Program-made: the position numbers and the translations under genes | Shown here: positions 7,606-14,245 of the stretch, in pieces | Layout: every line of letters starts with the position of its first letter | Numbering within the stretch: position 1 is the first letter of the stretch | The notes under the pieces: model-generated | Databases searched by the model: none | Told to the model about the DNA's origin: nothing | What the model saw: only the letters and a program-made list of their open reading frames with translations | Source of the DNA: Arthrobacter sp. | GTDB taxonomy: Bacteria > Actinomycetota > Actinomycetes > Actinomycetales > Micrococcaceae | Length of the DNA: 17,331 bases | Assembly (NCBI GenBank): GCA_025464925.1 | Contig: JAODMS010000203.1 | Span: forward strand, 1 to 17,331 | Direction of reading: 5' to 3'

Positions 7606-7953
7606 TCAGGCCGCCAGGGGCATCATGGCCCTAACCCGTCTTCTGGGCCGGTCCTCGGCTGCGGGGGCGACCGGAGGCCGGATCCTGAGGTTGCACCGGG
7701 ACTGGAACGGATCAATCGAAGCCGGCAGGTGCTGGCATTTGGAGGAGGCCTGCAGCTGCTCCATCGCTGCTGGTTCAACATTTGCGTGGCTCACATCCAC
7801 CACCAGGCGAAGGCCCTTCCTCAGATGGTTGGCGCGCTTTACCACCACGTACAAAGCCTGAAGACTCTGCGCCGTCACATGCCCCTGGGCCGCTACTTCT
7901 GCCTCTCCGCAATCGAGATCGAGCCGGACGAGAACCCTGAGCTTGTCGTTCAC
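7606..7953 (-). CDS. Small STAS-like hypothetical protein
   Basis: The GTG at 7951-7953 is preceded by 'AAGAAGGGAAAGCATT', a plausible ribosome site, and opens a 115-residue protein. The frame is longer upstream but without recognisable protein character. The sequence alternates strands and helices: 'LRVLVRLDLDCGEAEVAAQG', 'HVTAQSLQALYVVVKRANHL', 'GLRLVVDVSHANVEPAAMEQL'. This resembles the beta-alpha-beta order of STAS (anti-sigma factor antagonist) domains, including a 'vvDvs' strand. The phosphorylatable Ser of classical antagonists is not evident: the corresponding place reads HANVEP. The last 25 residues are Pro/Arg-rich and look disordered. The gene faces LCP protein 2 across a 19-base gap. 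The STAS assignment is by pattern only; the exact function is unknown. Confidence 0.65.
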   Translation of the reverse strand: MNDKLRVLVRLDLDCGEAEVAAQGHVTAQSLQALYVVVKRANHLRKGLRLVVDVSHANVEPAAMEQLQASSKCQHLPASIDPFQSRCNLRIRPPVAPAAEDRPRRRVRAMMPLAA

Positions 7954-8123
7954 AATGCTTTCCCTTCTTACACGGCCACAACGCAGCCACCGCTTTCCAC
8001 AGTAGGGAGGCAACATGAGGCGGCCAACAGAACGGTCACATCGGGAAATGGCGGCGTTAAAAGAGGAAGAACAGTTGAAGGACGGCGGAACTTGAGGTCC
8101 AATTGGCTGGAACAACGTTGAAA

Positions 8124-8177
8124 GGGCCGGCGGTGACTGGGGAAGCCCGGTCTCAGGAGGCTTAACACCGCCGGCCC
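8124..8177. repeat. Perfect 12-bp inverted repeat with nested hairpin (possible structured RNA)
   Basis: The arms GGGCCGGCGGTG (8124-8135) and CACCGCCGGCCC (8166-8177) pair perfectly over 12 bp. Inside, GACTGGG and CCCGGTC (8135-8152) can form a 7-bp hairpin, with one G-U pair, closed by a GAAG loop. Thirteen bases remain unpaired (8153-8165) and include AGGAGG at 8155-8160. There is no T-run after the stem on the + strand; on the minus strand the stem is followed by TTTC. It could be a leader RNA of the minus-strand STAS-like gene (170 bases upstream of its start), a + strand regulatory RNA, or a terminator. No known riboswitch motif was recognised. Confidence 0.55.
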
Positions 8178-8394
8178 AGCTCACGTGGCCCGCGACTTGG
8201 CAGGACCATGCGTCTGCCGGCGGTTTGGGGGAGACCAGTTCCACCACCGACCGACACCTAAGCTTAGAAGGCGGACAGGCCTTGGGCGCGAGTGGTGACT
8301 ACTTGTCTTTAAGCCACTGGAGCAGCATTTCTCGGCCGGCACTACCCGGATGAGCTGCCGAGCACCCCAGTAGCGAAGCTCCCGCTCTCGAAAG

Positions 8395-8416
8395 TTGAGC
8401 AAAACTTGAGCAAAAG
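8395..8416. repeat. 11-bp tandem direct repeat upstream of the TasA-like gene
   Basis: TTGAGCAAAAC (8395-8405) is followed directly by TTGAGCAAAAG (8406-8416), identical in ten of eleven bases. The 11-base period is about one DNA helical turn, so a regulator could bind both copies on the same face. It lies about 107 bases before the GTG start of the TasA-like gene. Confidence 0.5.
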
Positions 8417-8522
8417 CCTGCCTTCATCCTGAGATTGCCGCAGAAGACTGGACGTATCGGACGGGAAACGTCCGCAGGCTTCCCGGCCAGCAGGCCAGGG
8501 TTCAACGAAATGGACAGATTCC

Positions 8523-9137
8523 GTGGCTATCACCATGAAGAGCACCTCCGGCAAACTCCTGGCCTCCGCGGCCCTCGTCGCCTCCGCCGCTGCAGTCGCA
8601 GGCCTCGGCACCTATGGCGCTTTCACGGATACCACGCAGGCTGATGTGAAAGTCGATGCCGGTGACGTTGTCATCGAGCTCAATAAAGCGGGAGCTAACA
8701 GCAACCTGGACCTCGCCGCTACGAAAATTCTTCCGGGGGACACCATCCAGCGTCTCGCCACTCTTACCAACGATGCATCCAGCCTCGCTTCGGTGTCCCT
8801 GACCACCACAGCCACGGAGTCGTCTGCGCTGACCACGAATCCAAAGCACGGTCTGCAACTCACGATCGACCGTTGCTCGGCGGCTTGGACCGGCGCTCCG
8901 GAGACCGGGTACACCTGTGCAGCCCCCGCTACTCAGAGCCAAGTGGTGGAGCGCAGCGCCATCATCGCTGCTGATCGGAAGCTGAGCGGACTGGGTGTCG
9001 AACAAACCGGAGGCGTCGATTACCTGCTCGTGACTGCGGCCTTCCCCGCCGAGGCCGAAGATAAGCTCTTCCGGAATGCAGCCGCCACTGTGAACTTCAC
9101 CTTCACCGCGATGCAGCGCAGCGGCACGAACAAGTAA
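8523..9137 (+). CDS. TasA/camelysin-like secreted protein with SipW-dependent signal
   Basis: This 204-residue exported protein begins with a signal sequence: basic start, hydrophobic core about 12-28, and 'GLGTYGAFTDTT' at 27-38. That is the typical SipW-dependent pattern seen in TasA, TapA and CalY/camelysin (M73) proteins. The mature part ('ADVKVDAGDVVIELN', 'LPGDTIQRLATLTN') fits the jelly-roll beta domain of that family, whose members form biofilm fibres or surface proteases. Two cysteines (C118, C132) could form a disulfide. I chose the GTG at 8523 because 'GGACAG' lies 5 bases upstream; an ATG at 8535 would shorten it by four residues. It is the first gene of a cluster with its likely signal peptidase, separated from it by a strong hairpin. 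No metalloprotease motif is visible, so a structural role is more likely than proteolysis. Confidence 0.82.
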   Translation: MAITMKSTSGKLLASAALVASAAAVAGLGTYGAFTDTTQADVKVDAGDVVIELNKAGANSNLDLAATKILPGDTIQRLATLTNDASSLASVSLTTTATESSALTTNPKHGLQLTIDRCSAAWTGAPETGYTCAAPATQSQVVERSAIIAADRKLSGLGVEQTGGVDYLLVTAAFPAEAEDKLFRNAAATVNFTFTAMQRSGTNK

Positions 9138-9146
9138 CCCTATGCA

Positions 9147-9180
9147 GGTTCCGTCCGCTCAATGGCGAGTGGACGGAACC
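9147..9180 (+). terminator. 14-bp hairpin between the TasA-like and signal peptidase genes
   Basis: GGTTCCGTCCGCTC (9147-9160) pairs with GAGTGGACGGAACC (9167-9180) over 14 bp, with one G-U pair, around a six-base loop. No T-run follows, so it is not a textbook terminator. It starts 9 bases after the TasA-like stop codon and 47 bases before the next start. Partial termination or 3'-end stabilisation would give more of the abundant structural protein than of its peptidase; this is inference. Confidence 0.6.
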
Positions 9181-9226
9181 ATTACCGACTGAGCCCGCGC
9201 TCGCGACTACACAGGAGGCAACAGCG

Positions 9227-9835
9227 ATGAGCACGGCCACTGCGCCCCGTCCTGGGCATACCGTCGGTGCGGCGGGGGCCGCGACTCCCGGCCGCCAAAG
9301 CACCGGACGCCGCGCAGTCTCCCGTGCTGTGGCAGTGATTTCAAGCGTCATGGTGGTCTTGGCCCTTGCTGCTTTCCTGTTCCTGGCCGTCGGCCCGAGG
9401 ATCCTCGGTTACCAGACAGCCACCATGCTGACCGGCTCCATGTCGCCGCTGATCAACCCGGGCGATGTGGTGGTCACCGCCCCGGTGCACTCCGATCAAC
9501 TCGCAGTGGGCGACATCATTACCTACCACATCCCCGTCGATGACCACCGGGTTGAAACCCACCGGATCGTGGAGGTGCTCGCCAATTCGGATGGCAGCAC
9601 TGCCGTTCGCACGAAGGGCGACGCCAACGACGGAGTGGACCCCTGGACGGCCACCCTGGTGGGCGGCACCGCCTACCGGCATGTCGCCACCGTCCCCTAC
9701 CTGGGCCATGCGATCCGGGCCCTCCGGGATCCCACGGTGAAAGCCGGACTGATGTACGGGGCGCCGGCGCTGCTGGTGGCCGGAACCCTGGCTGCGATCT
9801 GGCGCAAGAACCCGGAAGGCGAAACTGATGGCTAG
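9227..9835 (+). CDS. sipW: Signal peptidase I, SipW-like (ER-type Ser-His)
   Basis: The 202-residue protein has one membrane helix near the N-terminus (about 32-54), the catalytic box 'MLTGSMSPLINPGD' with Ser71, and 'VETHRI' with His112. In SipW-type and ER-type peptidases this His takes the place of the Lys found in ordinary bacterial signal peptidase I. 'RTKGDAND' at 128-135 is the third conserved box, and a second membrane helix lies at about 174-191. A strong ribosome site AGGAGG (9213-9218) precedes the ATG. The neighbours on both sides encode proteins with SipW-type signals, so this enzyme very likely matures them during export. Its stop overlaps the next gene's start by eight bases. 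Confidence 0.9.
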   Translation: MSTATAPRPGHTVGAAGAATPGRQSTGRRAVSRAVAVISSVMVVLALAAFLFLAVGPRILGYQTATMLTGSMSPLINPGDVVVTAPVHSDQLAVGDIITYHIPVDDHRVETHRIVEVLANSDGSTAVRTKGDANDGVDPWTATLVGGTAYRHVATVPYLGHAIRALRDPTVKAGLMYGAPALLVAGTLAAIWRKNPEGETDG

Positions 9836-10280
9836 GGGTTGGCGGGGAACCGGGCCCCGCTTTCCGGGGCTGTGGCGCCGGACCACCGCAGTTGCCGTCG
9901 CCGTCGGTATCCTTGTCGGCGTCCCGGCCGTGGCCGAAGCCTCTTTCACCGGTTCTACGCAGGCCCGGATGGCTGTGTCGACGATGGACATGAAGCCCAC
10001 CGCGACTGTTCGACAAACCTGCCACGGGGCGTCGTACACACTTGAAATCACTCCTGGGCCCGTCCCAGATCGGCTCGTAAGCACTTTCATAGTGACTGTG
10101 AATGGCAACGAAGAATCTAGAGCAAGCATCCGCGATCCGAAGCAAGTCCTCACTTACACCGACAAGAATCCTGCCGGCAAGGACGTCGTGCGGTGGACGG
10201 TCTCCAACCAGTACACGGCGCCGGGATCCTCGAACACTTGGTCAAGCCAAGAGACACCGACGGTTGTGACGTGTAAGTGA
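9828..10280 (+). CDS. Small exported protein, probable SipW-type substrate
   Basis: The ATG at 9828 lies inside the end of the signal peptidase gene (8-base overlap), so the two are co-translated. The 150-residue protein has a basic start, a hydrophobic stretch at about 19-37 and 'AEASFTGSTQA', which resembles the A-x-F-T region of SipW-dependent signals. The remainder is polar and beta-rich ('SYTLEIT', 'STFIVTVNGN', 'VVRWTVSNQYT') and has two cysteines, C65 and C149, that could link the ends of a single domain. I do not recognise a named family. It may be a minor fibre component or anchor, as TapA is for TasA in Bacillus, but there is no sequence proof. The second half (about 10010-10260) is less GC-rich than surrounding genes. 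Confidence 0.75.
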   Translation: MARGWRGTGPRFPGLWRRTTAVAVAVGILVGVPAVAEASFTGSTQARMAVSTMDMKPTATVRQTCHGASYTLEITPGPVPDRLVSTFIVTVNGNEESRASIRDPKQVLTYTDKNPAGKDVVRWTVSNQYTAPGSSNTWSSQETPTVVTCK

Positions 10281-10330
10281 GCATCCGCTCCCCCAGTAGC
10301 GAACACTTACGGCCGGCCTCCCGCCCCCTC

Positions 10331-10345
10331 TATATATTGGGTCCA
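10331..10345 (+). promoter_or_regulatory. Possible leaderless promoter of the S9 peptidase gene
   Basis: TATATATT (10331-10338) is the only AT-rich block in this stretch and looks like a -10 box. It ends only 6-8 bases before the ATG at 10345, and no purine-rich ribosome site lies between. A weak -35-like TTACGG (10307-10312) is 18 bases upstream. Transcription would then begin at or next to the start codon, giving a leaderless mRNA, which is common in actinobacteria. Confidence 0.45.
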
Positions 10346-12561
10346 TGACCCAGACTCCTGTGCAGCCGTCCCCGCAGCCCCCCGTTGCCAAGAAGGTCCC
10401 CATCGAACGGACGCACCACGGCGATTCATTCGAGGACAACTACGAATGGCTGCGGGACAAGGAATCGGCGGAAGTCGTGGAGCTGCTCAAAGCCGAAAAC
10501 GCCTACCAGGAGGCGGTGACCGCGCACCAGGAACCGCTGCGCGAGGCCATCTTCCAGGAAATCAAGGCCCGCACGCAGGAGACGGACCTCTCCGTACCCC
10601 GGCGCCAGGACGGCTGGTGGTACTACACCCGCTCGGCGGAGGGCAAGGAATACGGCATCCAGTCCCGGGTGCGGGCCCAGGATACGGGTGACCGCGTCGC
10701 GGATTGGACTCCCCCGTCCGTTGAGGCCGGCGTCGAGGTCCCCGGCGAGGAACTCCTGCTGGACGGCAATCTCGAGGCGGAGGGCAAGCCGTTTTTCGCC
10801 TTGGGCGGGGTTTCCGTGACGATCGACGGAAACCTCTACGCGTACGCCGTGGACAATGCCGGCGACGAGCGCTTCACCCTGCGCATCAAGGATCTCCGGA
10901 CCGGCGAGCTGCTCCCGGATGTGATCGAGAACGTCTTCTACGGAATCGCCTTCTCCCCCGACGGCACCCGGATTTTCTACACCGTGGTGGACGATGCCTG
11001 GCGGCCGTACCAGGTGAAGTCGCACGTGCTGGGCACGCCCGTCGCCGAGGATGAGGTCATCTACCAGGAGGACGACGTCGCCATGTGGCTGGGCTTCGAG
11101 CTCTCCGCCGACAGGCGCCACCTCGTGCTGGGCATCGGCAACTCCGAATTCAGCGAAACCCGGCTTCTGCGCTTTGACGCGCCCGACGCCGGACTCAGCA
11201 CGGTGATTTCCCGCGAGGAACGCATCCTCTACGAGGCCGAGCCATTCCTGCTCGACGATGCCTCCGGAACGCCGAAAGAGCGGATCCTGCTGACCCACAA
11301 CAAGGACGCCATCAACTCCATGGTCTCGCTGGTGGATCCGGCGGAACTCGCCAAGCCGCTCGCCGAGCAGCACTGGACTCCCGTCGTCGAGCATTCCGAT
11401 GACGTCCGCGTCAACGGCGCGGCCGTCACCTCCACGCACCTGGCCGTCTCCATCCGCAAGGACACGATCGAGCGGATCCAGGTGCTGCCGCTGGCGGGGC
11501 TCGGCACGCCGGAGCAGGGCGCACCGGTGGAGCCAGCCTTCGACGAGGAGCTTTACACGGCCGGCATCGCGGGCTCGGAGTACGACTCCCCCCTGATCCG
11601 CGTCGGCTACACATCCTACTTCACGCCGTCCCGGGTGTATGACTTCGTCCTGCCGACCGCGGAGCAGCCCGCCGGCGAGCTGCTCCTGCGCAAGGAAAGC
11701 CCGGTGCTGGGCGGCTACACGCCTGGCGACTATGTCGCCACGCGGGAATGGGCGGTGGCCGGGGACGGCACCCGGATCCCGCTCTCGGTACTGCGCCACG
11801 CCTCCGTGAAGCAGGATTCGACGGCCGCCGGCCTGGTCTACGGCTACGGCTCCTATGAGCTGAGCATGGATCCGGGGTTCGGCATTCCCCGGCTCTCCCT
11901 GCTGGACCGCGGGATCGTGTTCGTGATCGCCCATGTCCGCGGCGGCGGCGAACTCGGCCGGCCCTGGTACGACGACGGCAAGAAGCTGAACAAGAAAAAC
12001 ACCTTCACGGACTTCATCGCCGCCACCGACTGGCTGGCCCGGTCCGGCTGGGCGGACCCGGAGCGGATCGCCGCCATGGGCGGTTCCGCCGGCGGCCTGC
12101 TGATGGGCGCCGTCGCCAACCTGGCCCCGGAAAAGTACGCCGCAGTGGTGGCACAGGTCCCGTTCGTGGACGCGCTGACCACCATCCTGGACCCCGAGCT
12201 CCCGCTCTCGGCGCTGGAGTGGGAGGAATGGGGAAACCCGATCACGGATCCGGACGTGTACGCCAACATGAAGTCGTACACGCCGTACGAGAACGTCCGC
12301 GGAGTGGCCTACCCCAAAATCGCGGCCGTCACGAGCTTCAACGACACCCGGGTGCTGTACGTGGAACCGGCCAAGTGGGTGCAGCGCCTGCGCGAACAGA
12401 CCACCGGCAGCGAACCCATCGTGATGAAGATCGAGATGGAAGGCGGCCACGGCGGCGCGTCCGGCCGGTACGTGCAGTGGCGCGAACGGGCCTGGGACTA
12501 CGCCTTCGTCGCCGACTCCCTGGACGCCACGGAGCTTTTGCCCGGAGCCGGGGTCAAGTAG
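10345..12561 (+). CDS. S9 family prolyl oligopeptidase / oligopeptidase B-like protease
   Basis: The 738-residue protein is a cytoplasmic serine oligopeptidase. The N-terminal part ('HGDSFEDNYEWLRDKES' from about 25) and the beta-propeller region ('AFSPDGTRIFYTVVD') are followed by the alpha/beta-hydrolase domain from about residue 440. Its catalytic triad is readable: Ser581 in 'GGSAGG', Asp667 in 'SFNDTRVLY' and His702 in 'EGGHGG'. The block 'HVRGGGELGRPWYDDGKKLNKKNTF' is typical of oligopeptidase B (PtrB), which cuts after basic residues in short peptides. Length is slightly above E. coli OpdB (686). No signal peptide is present. The ATG is chosen because the downstream sequence is conserved from there and an AT-rich -10 box precedes it directly. 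Confidence 0.93.
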   Translation: MTQTPVQPSPQPPVAKKVPIERTHHGDSFEDNYEWLRDKESAEVVELLKAENAYQEAVTAHQEPLREAIFQEIKARTQETDLSVPRRQDGWWYYTRSAEGKEYGIQSRVRAQDTGDRVADWTPPSVEAGVEVPGEELLLDGNLEAEGKPFFALGGVSVTIDGNLYAYAVDNAGDERFTLRIKDLRTGELLPDVIENVFYGIAFSPDGTRIFYTVVDDAWRPYQVKSHVLGTPVAEDEVIYQEDDVAMWLGFELSADRRHLVLGIGNSEFSETRLLRFDAPDAGLSTVISREERILYEAEPFLLDDASGTPKERILLTHNKDAINSMVSLVDPAELAKPLAEQHWTPVVEHSDDVRVNGAAVTSTHLAVSIRKDTIERIQVLPLAGLGTPEQGAPVEPAFDEELYTAGIAGSEYDSPLIRVGYTSYFTPSRVYDFVLPTAEQPAGELLLRKESPVLGGYTPGDYVATREWAVAGDGTRIPLSVLRHASVKQDSTAAGLVYGYGSYELSMDPGFGIPRLSLLDRGIVFVIAHVRGGGELGRPWYDDGKKLNKKNTFTDFIAATDWLARSGWADPERIAAMGGSAGGLLMGAVANLAPEKYAAVVAQVPFVDALTTILDPELPLSALEWEEWGNPITDPDVYANMKSYTPYENVRGVAYPKIAAVTSFNDTRVLYVEPAKWVQRLREQTTGSEPIVMKIEMEGGHGGASGRYVQWRERAWDYAFVADSLDATELLPGAGVK

Positions 12562-12602
12562 CCGGCCGGAGTCCGGGGACCGGGTGGTACCCAAAAAAGC
12601 TA

Positions 12603-12617
12603 ATCATGCTTACTATT
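12603..12617 (+). promoter_or_regulatory. Shared upstream motif, copy 1 (before the DUF2945 gene)
   Basis: ATCATGCTTACTATT occurs 59 bases before the DUF2945 start and again, identically, at 14131-14145 before the repeat-protein gene. The TACTAT part (12611-12616) could serve as a -10 box; no convincing -35 box is present 17 bases upstream. It may be a promoter for an alternative sigma factor or a regulator half-site. Confidence 0.5.
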
Positions 12618-12675
12618 GAGGCCCGCCCTGCTGGTGGCCAAGCCGCCGCAGGGCCGTCCCACCCAAGGAGCACAG

Positions 12676-12882
12676 ATGTCGCTGAGCAAGGGAACACCCG
12701 TGGAATGGAACACGCCCCAGGGCCCCACCCACGGCACGGTCGTGGAGAAAAAGGTCAGCGACTTCGAGCTGGACGGCAACACCCACCGGGCCAGTGAAGC
12801 GGAACCGCAGTACGTGGTCGAGTCCGCCAAGACCGGTGCCCGGGCGGCCCACAAGGCCTCCGCCCTGACCGAGAAGAAGTAA
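12676..12882 (+). CDS. DUF2945 (HVA1/TUDOR-like) small protein
   Basis: A 68-residue protein with 'GTPVEWNTPQGPTHGTVVEKK', 'HRASEAEPQYVVES' and 'AAHKASAL', the full pattern of the DUF2945 family (hypervirulence-associated protein, TUDOR-like fold). Family members are small, basic-acidic mixed proteins of uncertain role, common in soil actinobacteria and proteobacteria. The ATG at 12676 has AAGGAG five bases upstream. The frame extends further back but without family features. The downstream flavoprotein starts four bases after its stop, so both are probably made from one mRNA. Confidence 0.88.
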   Translation: MSLSKGTPVEWNTPQGPTHGTVVEKKVSDFELDGNTHRASEAEPQYVVESAKTGARAAHKASALTEKK

Positions 12883-12886
12883 CGCC

Positions 12887-14086
12887 ATGACCAAGCAGCA
12901 TTACGAGGTTCTGGTGATCGGTGGCGGAAATGCCGGGGTCTCCCTGGCGGCACGCCTCCACCGCTACGGCGTGAAGGATCTGGCCGTGGTGGAACCGAAG
13001 GAACACCACCTCTACCAGCCGATTTTCTCCCACATCGCCGGCGGGAGGGCGAAAATTTCGGAAGCCTTCCGCTCGCAGGCCTCGGTCATGCCGAAGGGCG
13101 TGGAATGGATCCGGGACGGCGCGGTGGACATCGACCCGGCGAGCAACACGGTGTCCTTGGCCTCGGGCCGCCCGGTGGAGTATGACCAGCTGGTGGTCTG
13201 CCCCGGCCTGCAGCTGGACTGGGACAAGATCCCGGGACTGGCGGAAGCCATCCATTCCCCCTTCGTAGCGTCCCACTATGAATTCAGCCTGGTACCCAAG
13301 GCGTGGACACTGCTCAGCGAACTGAAGGCCGGCACGGTGGTGTTCACCATGCCCTCCGGCCCCATCAAGTGCGGCGGCGCGGCGCAGAAACCGATGTACC
13401 TGGCCTGCGATTACTGGCGTAAACAGGGGATTCTCCAGGACATCCGGGTGGTCATGGTGCAGCCCTACCCCACGGTGTTCGGGGTGGCCGGAGTGGATGA
13501 AGAGCTGAACCGGAAAATTGCCGAGTACGGCATCGAACTGCGCACCAACAGCGAACTGGCCTCGGTGGACGCTGCAGCGCAAACAGCGCTGATCCGGGAC
13601 AACATTACCGGCGCCACCGAGGAGCTGCGGTACGACGTGCTCAATGCCGTCCCGCCGCAGTCGGCACCGGACTGGCTCAAGGCCACGGCCCTGCCCGCAC
13701 CGGGCGACTCCGGCGGGTTCGTGGAAGTGGACCCGCAGACTCTCCAGCACGTGCGTTTTCCGAACATCTGGTCCCTGGGGGACGCCGCGGCGACCACGAA
13801 CTCCAAGGCCGGCGGTGCCCTGCGCAAGCAGGCGCCCATCCTGGCGAAGAACCTGGTTGCGGCCAGGAAGGGAAAGACCCCGACGGAAAAGTACAACGGC
13901 TACTCCGTCTGCCCCTTCACGGTGTCCCGCTCCACCGTTGTCTTCGCCGAGTTCGATGACAAGTACGAGCCCATGCCCAGCATCCCCAAGGTGCCCACGT
14001 GGAAAGAGAGCCGCGCATCCTGGGTGGTGGACCGCGACATTTTCCCCCAGGTCTACTGGAACCTGATCCTCAAGGGCCGGGCCTAG
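12887..14086 (+). CDS. Sulfide:quinone oxidoreductase-like flavoprotein (type II SQR pattern)
   Basis: The 399-residue protein begins with an FAD-binding Rossmann motif 'VIGGGNAGVSLAARL' (10-24). 'PIKCGGAAQKPMYLACDYW' holds C162 and 'YNGYSVCPFTVSRSTVVFAEFD' holds C342. These two cysteines sit where type II sulfide:quinone oxidoreductases, including mitochondrial SQOR, have their redox pair; 'IWSLGDAA' (294-301) is the second FAD motif. The expected reaction is oxidation of sulfide to persulfide/polysulfide with electrons passed to menaquinone at the membrane. The C-terminal 'VYWNLILKGRA' ends with a short amphipathic segment as in membrane-associated homologs. No persulfide dioxygenase or rhodanese gene is visible nearby. 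It starts four bases after the DUF2945 gene. Confidence 0.87.
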   Translation: MTKQHYEVLVIGGGNAGVSLAARLHRYGVKDLAVVEPKEHHLYQPIFSHIAGGRAKISEAFRSQASVMPKGVEWIRDGAVDIDPASNTVSLASGRPVEYDQLVVCPGLQLDWDKIPGLAEAIHSPFVASHYEFSLVPKAWTLLSELKAGTVVFTMPSGPIKCGGAAQKPMYLACDYWRKQGILQDIRVVMVQPYPTVFGVAGVDEELNRKIAEYGIELRTNSELASVDAAAQTALIRDNITGATEELRYDVLNAVPPQSAPDWLKATALPAPGDSGGFVEVDPQTLQHVRFPNIWSLGDAAATTNSKAGGALRKQAPILAKNLVAARKGKTPTEKYNGYSVCPFTVSRSTVVFAEFDDKYEPMPSIPKVPTWKESRASWVVDRDIFPQVYWNLILKGRA

Positions 14087-14103
14087 GGCCCGGAGCCGGG
14101 CCC
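14086..14103 (+). terminator. GC-rich hairpin after the SQR-like gene
   Basis: GGGCCCG and CGGGCCC pair over at least 7 bp around a GAGC loop (14086-14103), starting at the last base of the stop codon. No T-run follows, as in many actinobacterial intrinsic terminators. It separates the SQR transcript from the following motif-led gene. Confidence 0.5.
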
Positions 14104-14129
14104 ACCGCCGGCCCCACGGCCGAAATGGT

Positions 14130-14158
14130 CATCATGCTTACTATTTGCTGGCATGATG
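14130..14158 (+). promoter_or_regulatory. Shared upstream motif, copy 2, inside an inverted repeat
   Basis: The same 15-base motif as at 12603-12617 lies at 14131-14145. Here it is also part of an inverted repeat: CATCATGC (14130-14137) and GCATGATG (14151-14158) flank the TACTATT block with a 13-base spacer. Such symmetry around a possible -10 box suggests an operator. The repeat-protein ATG is 88 bases after the inverted repeat. Confidence 0.5.
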
Positions 14159-14245
14159 GGCACATCGACGTGGAACCCGCCTGCTGGGGGCGGGGCGTCG
14201 GAGAGCCAGAACCCGGCACCGTGCGTGCCAGAGATGGAGATTGCC

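Larger units (their letters stand above)
7954..8522. other. 569-base gene-free region between two divergent genes
   Basis: No reading frame on either strand here shows convincing protein character or a good ribosome site leading into a conserved sequence. The region lies between the divergent STAS-like gene and the TasA-like gene, so it should carry both promoters and leaders. It contains a 12-bp perfect inverted repeat with an inner hairpin (8124-8177), an 11-bp tandem repeat (8395-8416), a 6-bp hairpin with a GGAAA loop near 8460-8476, and a GGCC-AGCA-GGCC hairpin near 8482-8493. I could not assign a strong consensus promoter. Confidence 0.6.

Noticed and set aside
7285..8121. A + strand open frame of 278 codons spanning the LCP 2 end and the STAS-like gene
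   Set aside because: It starts inside the LCP gene in another frame and has irregular composition. The minus strand STAS-like frame has better protein character and a ribosome site.
8124..8177. Known riboswitch (cobalamin, TPP, c-di-GMP, SAM types considered)
   Set aside because: Short similarities such as CTGAGA on the minus strand occur, but none of the full conserved cores is present.
8395..8434. TTGAGC of the tandem repeat as a -35 promoter box
   Set aside because: No acceptable -10 box lies 16-19 bases downstream of either copy.
10426..12594. Long open frame (722 codons) on the minus strand opposite the S9 peptidase
   Set aside because: The + strand frame has a full catalytic triad and family motifs. 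The opposite frame is a by-product of high GC at third codon positions and resembles no known protein.
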